Positions 25,694 to 34,752 of a DNA stretch of 64,000 bases are shown piece after piece. Source of the stretch: an uncultured Eubacteriales bacterium (lineage in GTDB: Bacteria > Bacillota > Clostridia > Christensenellales > UBA1242); assembly GCA_900551855.1 (NCBI GenBank), contig URXM01000003.1:1-64000 (forward strand), written 5' to 3'. Position 1 is the stretch's first letter. Each line of letters opens with the position of its first letter. The notes beneath the pieces are model-generated. The model was not told the DNA's origin. It searched no databases and saw nothing but the letters and a program-made list of their open reading frames with translations. The translations under genes were made by a program, and so were the position numbers.

Positions 25694-25722
25694 TTGATTT
25701 TTTTTGATTATAGTGATATACT
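25694..25722 (+). promoter_or_regulatory. Promoter predicting a leaderless subtilase mRNA
   Basis: TTGATT (25694-25699), 17 bases, TATACT (25717-25722), then six bases (AACTAC) and ATG 25729. Transcription should begin at or next to the A of the start codon. No ribosome binding site is present. Confidence 0.75.
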
Positions 25723-25728
25723 AACTAC

Positions 25729-28700
25729 ATGGTAAAAATAAAGAAAATGCATAAAAAGTATTCGATTATTTTGACTGTTTTGGTCATGGCTTTTTGTGTG
25801 TTTTCTTTTTTGTTGTCATTTGTGAATATTACTTTTGCATCATCAAACGATGATGACTTTCAAGCGTTTAACAGTGCATTCACTCAAATGTTGAAAGATT
25901 ATGACACTTTGTCTGATACTGAGACATATGTGTTGAGTGAAGATGAATATAAAATTGAAGATAAAGAAATTTACTTAAAAACAGAGGCAGTTGAAAATTG
26001 TAATTTGACAATAGATGATGAAAACGAAGAGGTTGATGAAGATTATTGCTCTGTGAAAATTCTTGAAAATGACAATTCAATTTCTGTTTCTATGCAGGAA
26101 GATGACAGCATTACTTTAGAAAAATATTCCGACATAAATCGTTTGATTGTCTATTCTTGGGATGATTTGAACAGTTGTGGTGCTGTTGCAAAGGCAGAAT
26201 ACAATCAATATCATATTTTTCAATATGATGACAAAGAAAGCACAGATTTGGCATACGATTATTATTCCAATTTGAGTGGGGTCACAGATGTTTTTTATGA
26301 TAGTGTAATCTCAGCAGAATCTAGCATCGGGACAAATACTACATATTCATACAAATCATGGGGTGCATCTTATGTTGGATATGCAGATTATACAAATACT
26401 ATGCTTGAGATGTATGGTCAGGATGAATTGCAAGAAGTTATTGTTGCTGTTCTTGATAGCGGAATTTACAAAGATCACGAACTTTTTCAAGACAGAATTT
26501 TGACAGAATATGCCACAAGTTATATAACTGATGTAGGGACAACATATAATTATCAAGATAAAAATGGTCATGGTACGCATGTTAGTGGGACCATTGCAGA
26601 GGCGACTCTTTCTAATGTTAAGATAATTCCAGTCAAGATATTAAATGCAGAAGGTAAAGGTTATGTTTCTGGAATTGTTGCTGGCGTAAATTATGTTATC
26701 CAACTTAAAAATAGTAAAAATTTAAACATAAAAGTTATGAATATGAGTGTCGGTGTTGAAGGGTCTTCGACAAGCAATTCTAAACTTACAACAGTTGTTC
26801 AAAATGCTTATAATGATGGAATAGCTTCAGTTGTTTCAGCTGGAAATGGTGATGAAGATACAGGAATTAGAATTGATGTTGCAAATGCTTGCCCTGCAAA
26901 TGTTAGAGAAGCAATTACTGTTGCTGCTTTGGTGAGGGTTAAGTCGTTCCCAACAGGGTACACTCTGAGCGTCGATACTTACAGCAATTATGGCGAATAT
27001 ATTGATTTTGCTGCTCCAGGGACATCGATTACCAGTGCAGGAATTTCTTCACCTACATCTTATGTGACTATGTCGGGGACTTCAATGGCTGCTCCACATG
27101 TGACAGCGTGTGTTGCACTTATTTACTCAAATCCTGGTTTTGCTGATTATTCTATTGATGAAATGTATGATGTACTGAAAGACAATGCTGTTGATTTGGG
27201 TGATGTTGGTTGGGATCAAGATTATGGTTACGGAATGGTTAACATTGCTGATGTTGGAGTTCAAACCAGTGGTTATGTTGAGTTTAGCTCTCAAGAAAAA
27301 TTCCCAACATCTTCAATTTCTCTTTCTTTGTCTTATGATTATGATGGCGAAGGAACATTAAAAATTTATTACTCAACTGATGACTTTACTGATGTTGTGG
27401 ATTCTTCAGATTCTTTATATTCAAATCCAATTTCTATCTCCGAAACAACAAAAGTTACGGCAATTGCTTACATTTATAATTCAAACAATCGTATTGTTCA
27501 AAGAAGTAATGTCACAACTTTCACATATTATTATGACAACATGGATCTTCTTAGCAATTATGAATATGAATTATATTATAATGGTGCAATTATCACAAAA
27601 TATAGTGGTGAATTGACTACTTTAAATGTTCCTGAAACAATAAATGGCAGAAGAGTTATTGGTATTGATCAATTCGCTTTCAAATACGCAAATGTTGAAA
27701 TATTAAATCTTCCAAGTTCGGTTTATATGTTTTATGATTCAGCATTTTATGGTTGCACATCTTTGAAAGAAATACACTGCGACAGTGATTATTTGATTCA
27801 AATTGGGGATTATGCTTTTAGAGATTGTTCAAATCTTTCTGTTTTTGATGTTTCAGACATTCAAACAATTGGAGACTATGCTTTTGCATCATGTTCTTCA
27901 TTGACAAGTTTGGAACTTCCTTATGTAAGAACAATAGGTGCACATGCATTCACAAAAACTGGAATAGAAGAGATGTTGATTGGCTCTGATATTCAATCTT
28001 TTTCACAGAGTCAAACTGACTTAAAAATGACTCATATATATGGTTATTCGGGCACTGCTGCAGAAACTTTTGCACTCAATAATAATATTGAATTTACTGA
28101 TTTGAATCTTAGAATTGAAAAAAACTTTTCAAACAAAATTATGATGCAACAAAATTCAAGTATTGATGTGACATTGTCTTATATTGGTCTTGATGTGACA
28201 AACAAAATTTCGTTTAGTGGTCAAAGTAGTAAGATATCATCTGTCGAAGAAAAAGTTTCTACTTTCCAAACCGATTTAAATATTACAATCTCAAATCTTA
28301 GTGTTGGGGAATATACATTGTATGTCACTCTTACTGACAGCCTCTCTAATTCATTAAAAACAAACACATTGTATATTGAAGTTGTGAGTGACTCAGCAGA
28401 AACATATAAGTTAAACTTTGAAAGTGGCGATTTTTATGTATATTTAAACGATGAGATTGCCGAGCCAAATACAACTTTGTTCGCAGATTTTGAATATACT
28501 ATCACTGTTTTGGCTCATGAAGGGTTTGATATTAAAAAGATTGTAATAAATGGCGAAGAAAAAAGCATAAATCAATCCATAACTATGACTATAGATTCTG
28601 ATTTGAATCTTTATGTTGAAACAATTGAAAAAAACAAGTTGTCAGTTTCATTCAACACTGGCACTCATGGAAATATTATCGTTGAAAATCAGGTTGTAAG

Positions 28701-29229
28701 CAACACTGTTGTTTCAAGAAATGATGAAATTGTCTTTTCTATTGAACCAAAGGAAGGATACAAGATACAAAGGGTTGTTGCCAATGGTAGTTTACTTTTG
28801 GCAGATGAAAATGGATTGTATCATTTGGATGATATTGTTTCTGATATAAATGTTGAAGTGACTTTTGAAGAAGCATATTATACAGTTGTTGTATCTCTTG
28901 GTAAAGGTGGTAGTATGTCAAGTTCTGGGGGTGATATTGATAATGTGGCTCATGGCAGTAGCAGAACATTTATAATTACTCCAAGTGAAGGATACAACAT
29001 TGATTTTGTATCGGTAAACGGCGAAACTATTTCGCTTTCAAACAACAAATTCACTTTGGATAACATCAGTGAAAATTATGATATTGTAGTATCTTTCAAA
29101 AAGATTGGTTCTGCACTTTCTAACGGTTCTGTTGTTCTGACATACTTTTTGATTATTTTGGCAATTTTTATCGTCTTTGTTGTTGCTAAAATAACTTTAT
29201 ATTATATTAGAAAAGAAAGAAATAGATAA
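25729..29229 (+). CDS. Surface subtilisin-like serine protease with LRR and InlB-type repeat domains
   Basis: An 1166-residue membrane-anchored S8 protease. A signal segment is near residues 12-38. The catalytic triad is Asp243 (VAVLDSGI), His284 (GHGTHVSG) and Ser452 (GTSMAAPH). After the protease come a chitobiase-C-like beta domain (about 525-610), BspA-type leucine-rich repeats (IGDYAFRDCSNLSVF, IGDYAFASCSSLTSL, IGAHAFTKTGIEEML) and three divergent InlB-type B-repeats (about 895-1125). A C-terminal transmembrane helix (TYFLIILAIFIVFVVAKI) and RKERNR tail follow. It probably processes or degrades proteins at the cell surface. Expression appears leaderless; a second in-frame Met (25747) lacks a ribosome site too. 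Confidence 0.9.
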   Translation: MVKIKKMHKKYSIILTVLVMAFCVFSFLLSFVNITFASSNDDDFQAFNSAFTQMLKDYDTLSDTETYVLSEDEYKIEDKEIYLKTEAVENCNLTIDDENEEVDEDYCSVKILENDNSISVSMQEDDSITLEKYSDINRLIVYSWDDLNSCGAVAKAEYNQYHIFQYDDKESTDLAYDYYSNLSGVTDVFYDSVISAESSIGTNTTYSYKSWGASYVGYADYTNTMLEMYGQDELQEVIVAVLDSGIYKDHELFQDRILTEYATSYITDVGTTYNYQDKNGHGTHVSGTIAEATLSNVKIIPVKILNAEGKGYVSGIVAGVNYVIQLKNSKNLNIKVMNMSVGVEGSSTSNSKLTTVVQNAYNDGIASVVSAGNGDEDTGIRIDVANACPANVREAITVAALVRVKSFPTGYTLSVDTYSNYGEYIDFAAPGTSITSAGISSPTSYVTMSGTSMAAPHVTACVALIYSNPGFADYSIDEMYDVLKDNAVDLGDVGWDQDYGYGMVNIADVGVQTSGYVEFSSQEKFPTSSISLSLSYDYDGEGTLKIYYSTDDFTDVVDSSDSLYSNPISISETTKVTAIAYIYNSNNRIVQRSNVTTFTYYYDNMDLLSNYEYELYYNGAIITKYSGELTTLNVPETINGRRVIGIDQFAFKYANVEILNLPSSVYMFYDSAFYGCTSLKEIHCDSDYLIQIGDYAFRDCSNLSVFDVSDIQTIGDYAFASCSSLTSLELPYVRTIGAHAFTKTGIEEMLIGSDIQSFSQSQTDLKMTHIYGYSGTAAETFALNNNIEFTDLNLRIEKNFSNKIMMQQNSSIDVTLSYIGLDVTNKISFSGQSSKISSVEEKVSTFQTDLNITISNLSVGEYTLYVTLTDSLSNSLKTNTLYIEVVSDSAETYKLNFESGDFYVYLNDEIAEPNTTLFADFEYTITVLAHEGFDIKKIVINGEEKSINQSITMTIDSDLNLYVETIEKNKLSVSFNTGTHGNIIVENQVVSNTVVSRNDEIVFSIEPKEGYKIQRVVANGSLLLADENGLYHLDDIVSDINVEVTFEEAYYTVVVSLGKGGSMSSSGGDIDNVAHGSSRTFIITPSEGYNIDFVSVNGETISLSNNKFTLDNISENYDIVVSFKKIGSALSNGSVVLTYFLIILAIFIVFVVAKITLYYIRKERNR

Positions 29230-29267
29230 TTTAAATTTATTGTTTTTCAAATTTTAGTATTTTACAT

Positions 29268-29296
29268 TTGTTATTTGCATTAATGTATGATATAAT
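29268..29296 (+). promoter_or_regulatory. Promoter of lemA
   Basis: TTGTTA (29268-29273), 17 bases, TATAAT (29291-29296), followed by AAGGAGGTG before ATG 29322. Confidence 0.75.
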
Positions 29297-29321
29297 ATTA
29301 CTATTATTAAGGAGGTGTATT

Positions 29322-29900
29322 ATGCCAGTTTGGGGTTGGGTATTGATCGGAATTGGTGCAGCTGTTGTTTTGCTCGCTGTGATTGCTATCGCTTGGGTTA
29401 TCGCTGTTTACAATTCATTGATTAGACTTAGAAACAATGCGGAAGAAGGTTATTCTACAATGGATGTTTATATGAAAAAGAGATATGACCTTATTCCAAA
29501 TCTTGTAGAAACTGTAAAAGGTTATGCAAAACACGAAGAAAAAACTTTGGAAGGAGTTATGCAGGCAAGATACGCTTGTATGTCTGCAAATGATCCAGAA
29601 CAAAAAGCAAAAAGCGAAAATATGTTGGCAGGAACATTGAAAAGTTTGTTTGCTGTTTCTGAAAATTATCCAGATTTGAAAGCAAATCAAAACTTTATTG
29701 ATTTGCAAAATAACTTAAACAATCTTGAAGCTGAAATTGCAAATTCAAGAAAATATTACAATGGTTGTGTAAAAATTTTAAACAACAAAATTGAAATGTT
29801 TCCTTCAAATTTGGTTGCTAGACATTTTAAGTTTGAAAAGAAAGTTTTGTTTGAAATTGAAAATAAGGAAGAAAGATCTGCTCCAAAAGTTCAATTTTAG
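29322..29900 (+). CDS. lemA: LemA family membrane protein
   Basis: A 192-residue LemA protein. It has one N-terminal transmembrane helix (VLIGIGAAVVLLAVIAIAWVIAVYNSLI), then the helical-bundle signature RNNAEEGYSTMDVYMKKRYDLIPNLVETVKGYAKHEE, where most relatives read W..I...L.RR.DLIPNLV. It ends with KFEKKVLFEIENKEER. The molecular role of LemA is not settled. The ATG at 29322 follows a consensus AAGGAGGTG. A DUF2207 membrane protein follows directly, a pairing common for LemA genes. Confidence 0.9.
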   Translation: MPVWGWVLIGIGAAVVLLAVIAIAWVIAVYNSLIRLRNNAEEGYSTMDVYMKKRYDLIPNLVETVKGYAKHEEKTLEGVMQARYACMSANDPEQKAKSENMLAGTLKSLFAVSENYPDLKANQNFIDLQNNLNNLEAEIANSRKYYNGCVKILNNKIEMFPSNLVARHFKFEKKVLFEIENKEERSAPKVQF

Positions 29901-29912
29901 TTGAGTTTGCTT

Positions 29913-31163
29913 ATGAAAAACGCACTGCTTAAATCTTTTTTGTTTTTAGTTATTTTTTGCAATATTGCCTTTTTTGGTTATATTGCCGATATCGTTTTAA
30001 GTGTAAAGGCTCTTGTTTTAGAGCTTTTACACTTTGATATTTTTATTGTCATTTTTGCAATTCTTCTTATTGCTGTTCTTGTTTCATTTCTTGTATATTT
30101 CTTTAAGCATTTAGACAAAAAACAGGTTGTGCCTACTGTTGAATTTAAAAGCCCAGACAATATGAATCCTGCAGAAGTCGGCTTTTTGATAGATGGCGTT
30201 GTAGATGGTGAAGATATTTCTGCCATGATAGTTTATTGGGCAGGCAAGAAATATTTAAGCATATCAAATGATAAGAAAAATCAGAAATTGACAAAATTGG
30301 TGGATAAACTTCCAGACGAATCAAAAAATTATGAAAAAATTTTGTTCGATAAGATTTTTGGGACTGACAAAGAAGTTCTTGTAAAAAACATTCCTCAAAG
30401 GCTTGAGGCAAACCAAACTGTAACAAATGTAGTTAATCTTATTGAACATGACACAGAAAACAAATATTTTGATAAAAAATCAATTACTTACAGACAGATG
30501 TTTATATGCTTGATAGCAACTCTTTTCTATTTTTCTGTGTTTTATTTCGGTGCTGAGTTATATTATATGTTTGGTGTGTTTGCTGCTGTTTCTACTGTGC
30601 TTTTTATTATTTGTGCAGACTGGGTGCTGAATTATTATGACTACAGACATAAAAACAAAACATTTAGGGGAAGACTGATTTCTTTTATCTTTTTCCTGAT
30701 ACTTATAGGCGCAATTGCCACAGGGTGTATGGTTTTGTTTATTATGTTTGGACAGTTGTATCAAGCATTTGTCTTGCTTGCTGTTTGTGTTTGTATGCTT
30801 CTTATTGTTATGCTTTCTAGAAAAATTAGGATTTACAATAAAAATGGTTTTGAAAAACTCGGAGAAATTATCGGTTTTAGAGAATTTATCAAAACGGCAG
30901 AATCTGACAGAATTAAAATGCTTGTTGAAGAAAATCCAAACATATATTATGATGTTTTGCCTTATGCCTATGTTTTGGGAGTAAGTGACAAATGGATAAA
31001 AAATCTTAATGTCATACAAAACGACTGCCCAAATATTGTGGACAAGAAAATGCTGTCTGCCATTATTGTTTATTCGATTTTATTGTCAACCACAAGTTTG
31101 GGGATTTTCAACATATTAAGTGTAGCTGGAAGTGGAATAAAATCATTGTTTTCAAAAAAATAA
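29913..31163 (+). CDS. DUF2207-type membrane protein paired with lemA
   Basis: A 416-residue membrane protein. It has two hydrophobic segments near the N terminus, then a soluble part with NPAEVGFLIDGVVDGEDISAMIVYWAGKKYL, which matches the C-terminal cytoplasmic region of DUF2207 proteins. Several central transmembrane helices (residues ~190-300) and a C-terminal one follow. The extracellular N-terminal DUF2207 domain is missing, so it is shorter than typical. The start is uncertain: TTG 29901 abuts the lemA stop, and ATG 29913 is the first good Met. Function unknown; probably a partner of LemA at the membrane. Confidence 0.7.
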   Translation: MKNALLKSFLFLVIFCNIAFFGYIADIVLSVKALVLELLHFDIFIVIFAILLIAVLVSFLVYFFKHLDKKQVVPTVEFKSPDNMNPAEVGFLIDGVVDGEDISAMIVYWAGKKYLSISNDKKNQKLTKLVDKLPDESKNYEKILFDKIFGTDKEVLVKNIPQRLEANQTVTNVVNLIEHDTENKYFDKKSITYRQMFICLIATLFYFSVFYFGAELYYMFGVFAAVSTVLFIICADWVLNYYDYRHKNKTFRGRLISFIFFLILIGAIATGCMVLFIMFGQLYQAFVLLAVCVCMLLIVMLSRKIRIYNKNGFEKLGEIIGFREFIKTAESDRIKMLVEENPNIYYDVLPYAYVLGVSDKWIKNLNVIQNDCPNIVDKKMLSAIIVYSILLSTTSLGIFNILSVAGSGIKSLFSKK

Positions 31164-31191
31164 AGTTCGACTATGATTGCCGAACTTTTTT
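31163..31191. terminator. Terminator after the DUF2207 gene
   Basis: AAGTTCG pairs with CGAACTT around an 11-base loop, followed by T residues; lies between two convergent genes. Confidence 0.75.
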
Positions 31192-31194
31192 CTT

Positions 31195-32625
31195 TTAATG
31201 AGCTTTTACAACTCTGTTTAATTCTTCATCTTCATCATTTATTGTTTTGGAGTCAACAATTTCTTTTGTTGATTTTTCTTTGTGTGGTCGTAAGATTTTT
31301 ACATCAGTTGAACTCACTTCTTGTGTTTGTTCATCGGAAGTAAGATTTTCGTTGATTGAGTCGTTTGCTGTTGTTGTTTCTTTTGAATTCGTTCCTGTCT
31401 TTAAATTTTCTACATTGTTGTTTTTGTTTATTTTTTCAACTGTGTTGTCATCTTTTACCTCTTCATAATCTTCCAATCTTGGTTCTTGCTTGGAATCAGT
31501 GTTTGCATAAGTTGTAGCGTAAGGTGTTGACAATCTATTGAAATTGTTAGAATTGTAAAGTTTGTTTGCGTAATTTCCATTTATTCCATAAGTATAGCCA
31601 TTACCATAATTTATGCCGTTTCTATAGACTCCATTTATTCCATATCCATAAAAATTATTGTTTGCATTGTTGTATCCATAAGTGTCAATATTTCTCATCA
31701 TAGGACCATAAGTGTCAGTGTTTCTTGATGGATTGAATCTGTTAAATCTGTTGTAAACATTGCCATAAGGGGCAGAGTAGTTATAATAATTTTCAGGCAA
31801 ATATTGATTGTTGTAATAGTTTGCTGGATAATATCCACGATTGCCATTGTAGGCATAATTGTATGGATTTTGTCTTGTTTGGTTTTTATAATTGGTGTTG
31901 TCATTGGTTGAGTATGTGTCTATATTTTTTGTTATTCCAGTTTTTGTCTTTGTTTGAGCACTGTCAGTTGTACCACTTTCAGTTTGATTTGTTTGTGATG
32001 TTTCTGTTTGAGTTTGTTGCTCGCTATCTTCTGTGCAACTTACATTTAAACAATTTTCAAGTTGGTCTAATGTGTTTATCAAATTTTCGTAATATGAAGA
32101 ACGAGAATTGGAATTGCAGGCGAGTCTATTCAATTTTGCATTTATTTTTTCTGCATTTTTTGTTATATTCTTCTTCATTGATGAAATAGATTTGACTGCG
32201 CTGTTCATTTCGCTTTCAGAATAAGAAATTGAGTTTGTATATTTTGCAAGACTTGATGTCAAATCTTTTACAGCACTTATTTGAGCTTTTGAAAGTTTGA
32301 TATTTTTTGATAGACAATTTTTTATGTTCGCTGTTTTTCTCAATATGTCTGTTTTGTAATATTCTTCATTAAGCAAGTTTTGTTGTGTGCTATATGCGTT
32401 GTTATACAATCTTTCGTTTGTGTTGTCGGCAGTCATAGATTCTAACATCGTCTTTGTTATGTTTAGATCTGACGGATTGACTGTTTGAATGTTGCTGATT
32501 GCGTTTGCAGTTTCGTCAAGTTGGTTTCCTAAACTTGTTATTGCTGCACTGTTTGCAGAAGTTCCACAAGCAGTGAGAACAAATGTAAGAGTTAAAGCGA
32601 CAACTCCTAAAAATATTTTTTTCAT
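31195..32625 (-). CDS. Asn/Tyr-rich lipoprotein of unknown function
   Basis: A 476-residue lipoprotein with signal sequence and lipobox LTAC (Cys near residue 20). Residues ~25-200 are helical and Ser/Asn-rich. A Thr/Gln-rich linker (SQTNQTESGTTDSAQTKTK) follows, then a Tyr/Asn/Gly-rich low-complexity region (~240-375) with repeated units such as DTYG, YGING and NYGNGY. The C-terminal end is acidic and charged. GGAGG lies six bases before ATG 32625. It diverges from the spoVA genes, so an envelope or spore-surface role is possible but unproven. Confidence 0.75.
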   Translation of the reverse strand: MKKIFLGVVALTLTFVLTACGTSANSAAITSLGNQLDETANAISNIQTVNPSDLNITKTMLESMTADNTNERLYNNAYSTQQNLLNEEYYKTDILRKTANIKNCLSKNIKLSKAQISAVKDLTSSLAKYTNSISYSESEMNSAVKSISSMKKNITKNAEKINAKLNRLACNSNSRSSYYENLINTLDQLENCLNVSCTEDSEQQTQTETSQTNQTESGTTDSAQTKTKTGITKNIDTYSTNDNTNYKNQTRQNPYNYAYNGNRGYYPANYYNNQYLPENYYNYSAPYGNVYNRFNRFNPSRNTDTYGPMMRNIDTYGYNNANNNFYGYGINGVYRNGINYGNGYTYGINGNYANKLYNSNNFNRLSTPYATTYANTDSKQEPRLEDYEEVKDDNTVEKINKNNNVENLKTGTNSKETTTANDSINENLTSDEQTQEVSSTDVKILRPHKEKSTKEIVDSKTINDEDEELNRVVKAH

Positions 32626-32754
32626 ATTTACCTCCAATCTTTCTTTTAGTGTTAGTAAAATGTTGGGATTTATTCATTTGCAAAAGAAAGTTTGAGTGAT
32701 TTTTGTTTAATATTTTGATTGCAGGAAATAATAAACAAAAATGGAGTATTATCT

Positions 32755-33210
32755 ATGGAAGACAAAAAGAGAAATGCCGAATATAACAAGTATGTTATGG
32801 CAAAAATTCCTAAAACCAGGCCTTGGCCAACGCTGTTTAACTCTTTCTGGGTTGGTGGACTTATTTGTCTTATAGGTCAAGGAATAAATGATATTTTGCT
32901 ACTTATATTTCCATCGCTGTCACAACAGTCAGCGTGGGCTTATACGCTTATTATTTTGATATTTATTGCCTCTTTTTTGACAGGTATTGGAGTGTATGAT
33001 CAAATAGGCAAGTTTGCTGGTGGTGGCTCTATTGTGCCAATTACGGGTTTCTCTAACTCAATAACAAGTCCTTCTCTTGAATTTAAAAGTGAAGGCATTG
33101 TTTATGGGATTTGTGTGAAGATGTTTACTATTGCTGGTCCAGTTATTGTGTTTGGTGTTGTGTCAAGCATGGTTGTTGGATTTATTTATTGGATAATTTC
33201 TCTATTTTAA
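32755..33210 (+). CDS. spoVAC: Stage V sporulation protein AC
   Basis: A 151-residue membrane protein of the SpoVA channel that moves Ca-dipicolinate into the forespore and out at germination. Family marks are VGGLICLIGQGI near the first helix, GIGVYDQIGKFAGGGSIVPITGFSNSITSPSLEFKSEGIV in the middle, and a C-terminal helix. ATG 32755 is chosen because GGAG lies eight bases upstream; the open frame extends to 32719. First gene of spoVAC-spoVAD-spoVAE. Confidence 0.95.
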   Translation: MEDKKRNAEYNKYVMAKIPKTRPWPTLFNSFWVGGLICLIGQGINDILLLIFPSLSQQSAWAYTLIILIFIASFLTGIGVYDQIGKFAGGGSIVPITGFSNSITSPSLEFKSEGIVYGICVKMFTIAGPVIVFGVVSSMVVGFIYWIISLF

Positions 33211-33232
33211 AGTGAGTGTTGGAGGCTTGTAA

Positions 33233-34228
33233 ATGAAGATTGAACAAACTATTATTTTGAAGAAACAACCCAAAATTATTGGGTCTTACACCATTGTTGG
33301 ACCAAAGGAAGGAGATGGAAATTTTGGTGATTATTTTGATTATGTTATGAAAGATGATAGTTTTGGTGAAAAAACTTATGAAAAAGCAGAAAGAAAAATG
33401 CTAGAAAGTGCCATAACAGGAGTTATCGAAAAAGCAAAACTTTTACCTAAAGATGTTGACATTATGATAGCAGGAGATTTGCTTAATCAAATTGTCAGTT
33501 CTTCTTATGCTGCTAGGGCTTTTCAATTTCCTTTTCTCGGGGTTTATGGAGCTTGTTCGACTATGGCAGAGAGCATTGCTGTAGGCTCTGTGCTGGTTGA
33601 TGGTGGTTATTTTGACAATGTTGTATGTTGCACAGGTTCTCATTTCTCAACAGCAGAAAGACAATATAGATTCCCGCTTGAATTGGGGAATCAAAGACCA
33701 CCAACTTCGCAATGGACGGTCACTGGTGCGGGGAGCTGTATTTTGTCTTTAAAGGGTGAAGGACCAAGAGTTTCTATGATAACTTTTGGGAAGGTTATTG
33801 ATTGGGGGATAAGTGATGTAAACAATATGGGAGCCGCCATGGCGCCAGCAGTTAGAAATACATTATTAAGACATTTTAAAAACACAAAAACGACTCCTGA
33901 TGACTATGATTTGATTGTCACAGGAGATTTGGGAAAGGTTGGCAGTGAAATTTTGATAGATTTAATGGAAGATGAAGGAATAATCTTAGGAGTAAATTAT
34001 TGCGATTGTGGGCAAATGTATTATAAGAGAGAACAAAATACTTTGTGCGGTGCTTCTGGTGCTGGTTGTTGTGCAACAGTGTTTAACTCTTATTTAATGG
34101 CAAAAATGAGAGATGGGCAATATAAGAAAATTTTATTTTTGCCTACTGGTGCACTATTGAGTGCAACATCAACTCAACAGGGAGATAGTATACCTAGTGT
34201 GTGTCATGCTATTGTGATAGAAATGTAA
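33233..34228 (+). CDS. spoVAD: Stage V sporulation protein AD
   Basis: A 331-residue thiolase-fold protein that binds dipicolinic acid for the SpoVA channel. Recognisable segments are GPKEGDGNFGDYFD, PFLGVYGACSTMAES, RQYRFPLELGNQRPPTSQWTVTGAG and LPTGALLSATSTQQGDSIPSVCHA, all characteristic of SpoVAD. GGAGG precedes ATG 33233. It follows spoVAC by 22 bases and precedes spoVAE by 10. Confidence 0.97.
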   Translation: MKIEQTIILKKQPKIIGSYTIVGPKEGDGNFGDYFDYVMKDDSFGEKTYEKAERKMLESAITGVIEKAKLLPKDVDIMIAGDLLNQIVSSSYAARAFQFPFLGVYGACSTMAESIAVGSVLVDGGYFDNVVCCTGSHFSTAERQYRFPLELGNQRPPTSQWTVTGAGSCILSLKGEGPRVSMITFGKVIDWGISDVNNMGAAMAPAVRNTLLRHFKNTKTTPDDYDLIVTGDLGKVGSEILIDLMEDEGIILGVNYCDCGQMYYKREQNTLCGASGAGCCATVFNSYLMAKMRDGQYKKILFLPTGALLSATSTQQGDSIPSVCHAIVIEM

Positions 34229-34238
34229 GGAGATTTGT

Positions 34239-34607
34239 ATGGATGTTTTTTTGACTTATCTTTGGGTGTTTTTAATTGGTGGTTTTGTCTGTATGCTTGG
34301 AGAACTTTTGATAATTACAACAAATATGACTTCTGCAAGAATATTGGTTACTTTTGTCTTGGTAGGGGTGTTTTTAGAAGCAGTAGGTGTGTTTGATTAT
34401 ATTTCAAATTTTGCAAAAGCAGGTATAAATGTGCCAATTGTTGGCTTTGGTGCTTCGCTTGCTAAAGGTGCAATAAGTGCTGTGGAAACTTATGGACTTT
34501 TGGGTGTTTTTACAGGTGGTCTTTGTGCAACTGCAGGAGGTATTGCTGCAGCTGTGGGTTTTGCGTTTTTGTTTTCTTTGATTTTTAGATCGCATACAAA
34601 GAAATAA
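34239..34607 (+). CDS. spoVAE: Stage V sporulation protein AE
   Basis: A 122-residue membrane protein with four hydrophobic segments and the SpoVAC/AE-family core VGVFDYISNFAKAGINVPIVGFGASLAKGAI. It corresponds to the SpoVAEb-type subunit of the dipicolinate channel. AAGGAG precedes ATG 34239. Last gene of the short spoVA operon; the gene family's other members (AA, AB, AF) are not in this window, as in many Clostridia. Confidence 0.93.
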   Translation: MDVFLTYLWVFLIGGFVCMLGELLIITTNMTSARILVTFVLVGVFLEAVGVFDYISNFAKAGINVPIVGFGASLAKGAISAVETYGLLGVFTGGLCATAGGIAAAVGFAFLFSLIFRSHTKK

Positions 34608-34615
34608 TCCGATTG

Positions 34616-34682
34616 TGTATTATTTGTTTTGCATAATACAATATATAGTGTAGTATGCTATGCATAATACACATAATACATA
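34616..34682. repeat. AT-rich palindrome cluster, copy B of the intergenic repeat
   Basis: GCATAATACA (34631-34640) and TGTAGTATGC (34649-34658) form a 10-position inverted repeat with one mismatch. The half-site GCATAATACAC recurs at 34662-34672. It resembles the reverse complement of the palindrome at 6918-6947. It lies between spoVAE and yunB. Confidence 0.5.
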
Positions 34683-34752
34683 TCAAAAATAAATTTGCGA
34701 AAAATGTTAATTTTTGTTGTTTTTGTCGGTATTTGTTCATATACATATCTTA

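Noticed and set aside
30715..30984. Open frame of 89 codons inside the DUF2207 gene
   Set aside because: It is an alternative-frame shadow of a clear membrane-protein coding sequence and has no ribosome site.
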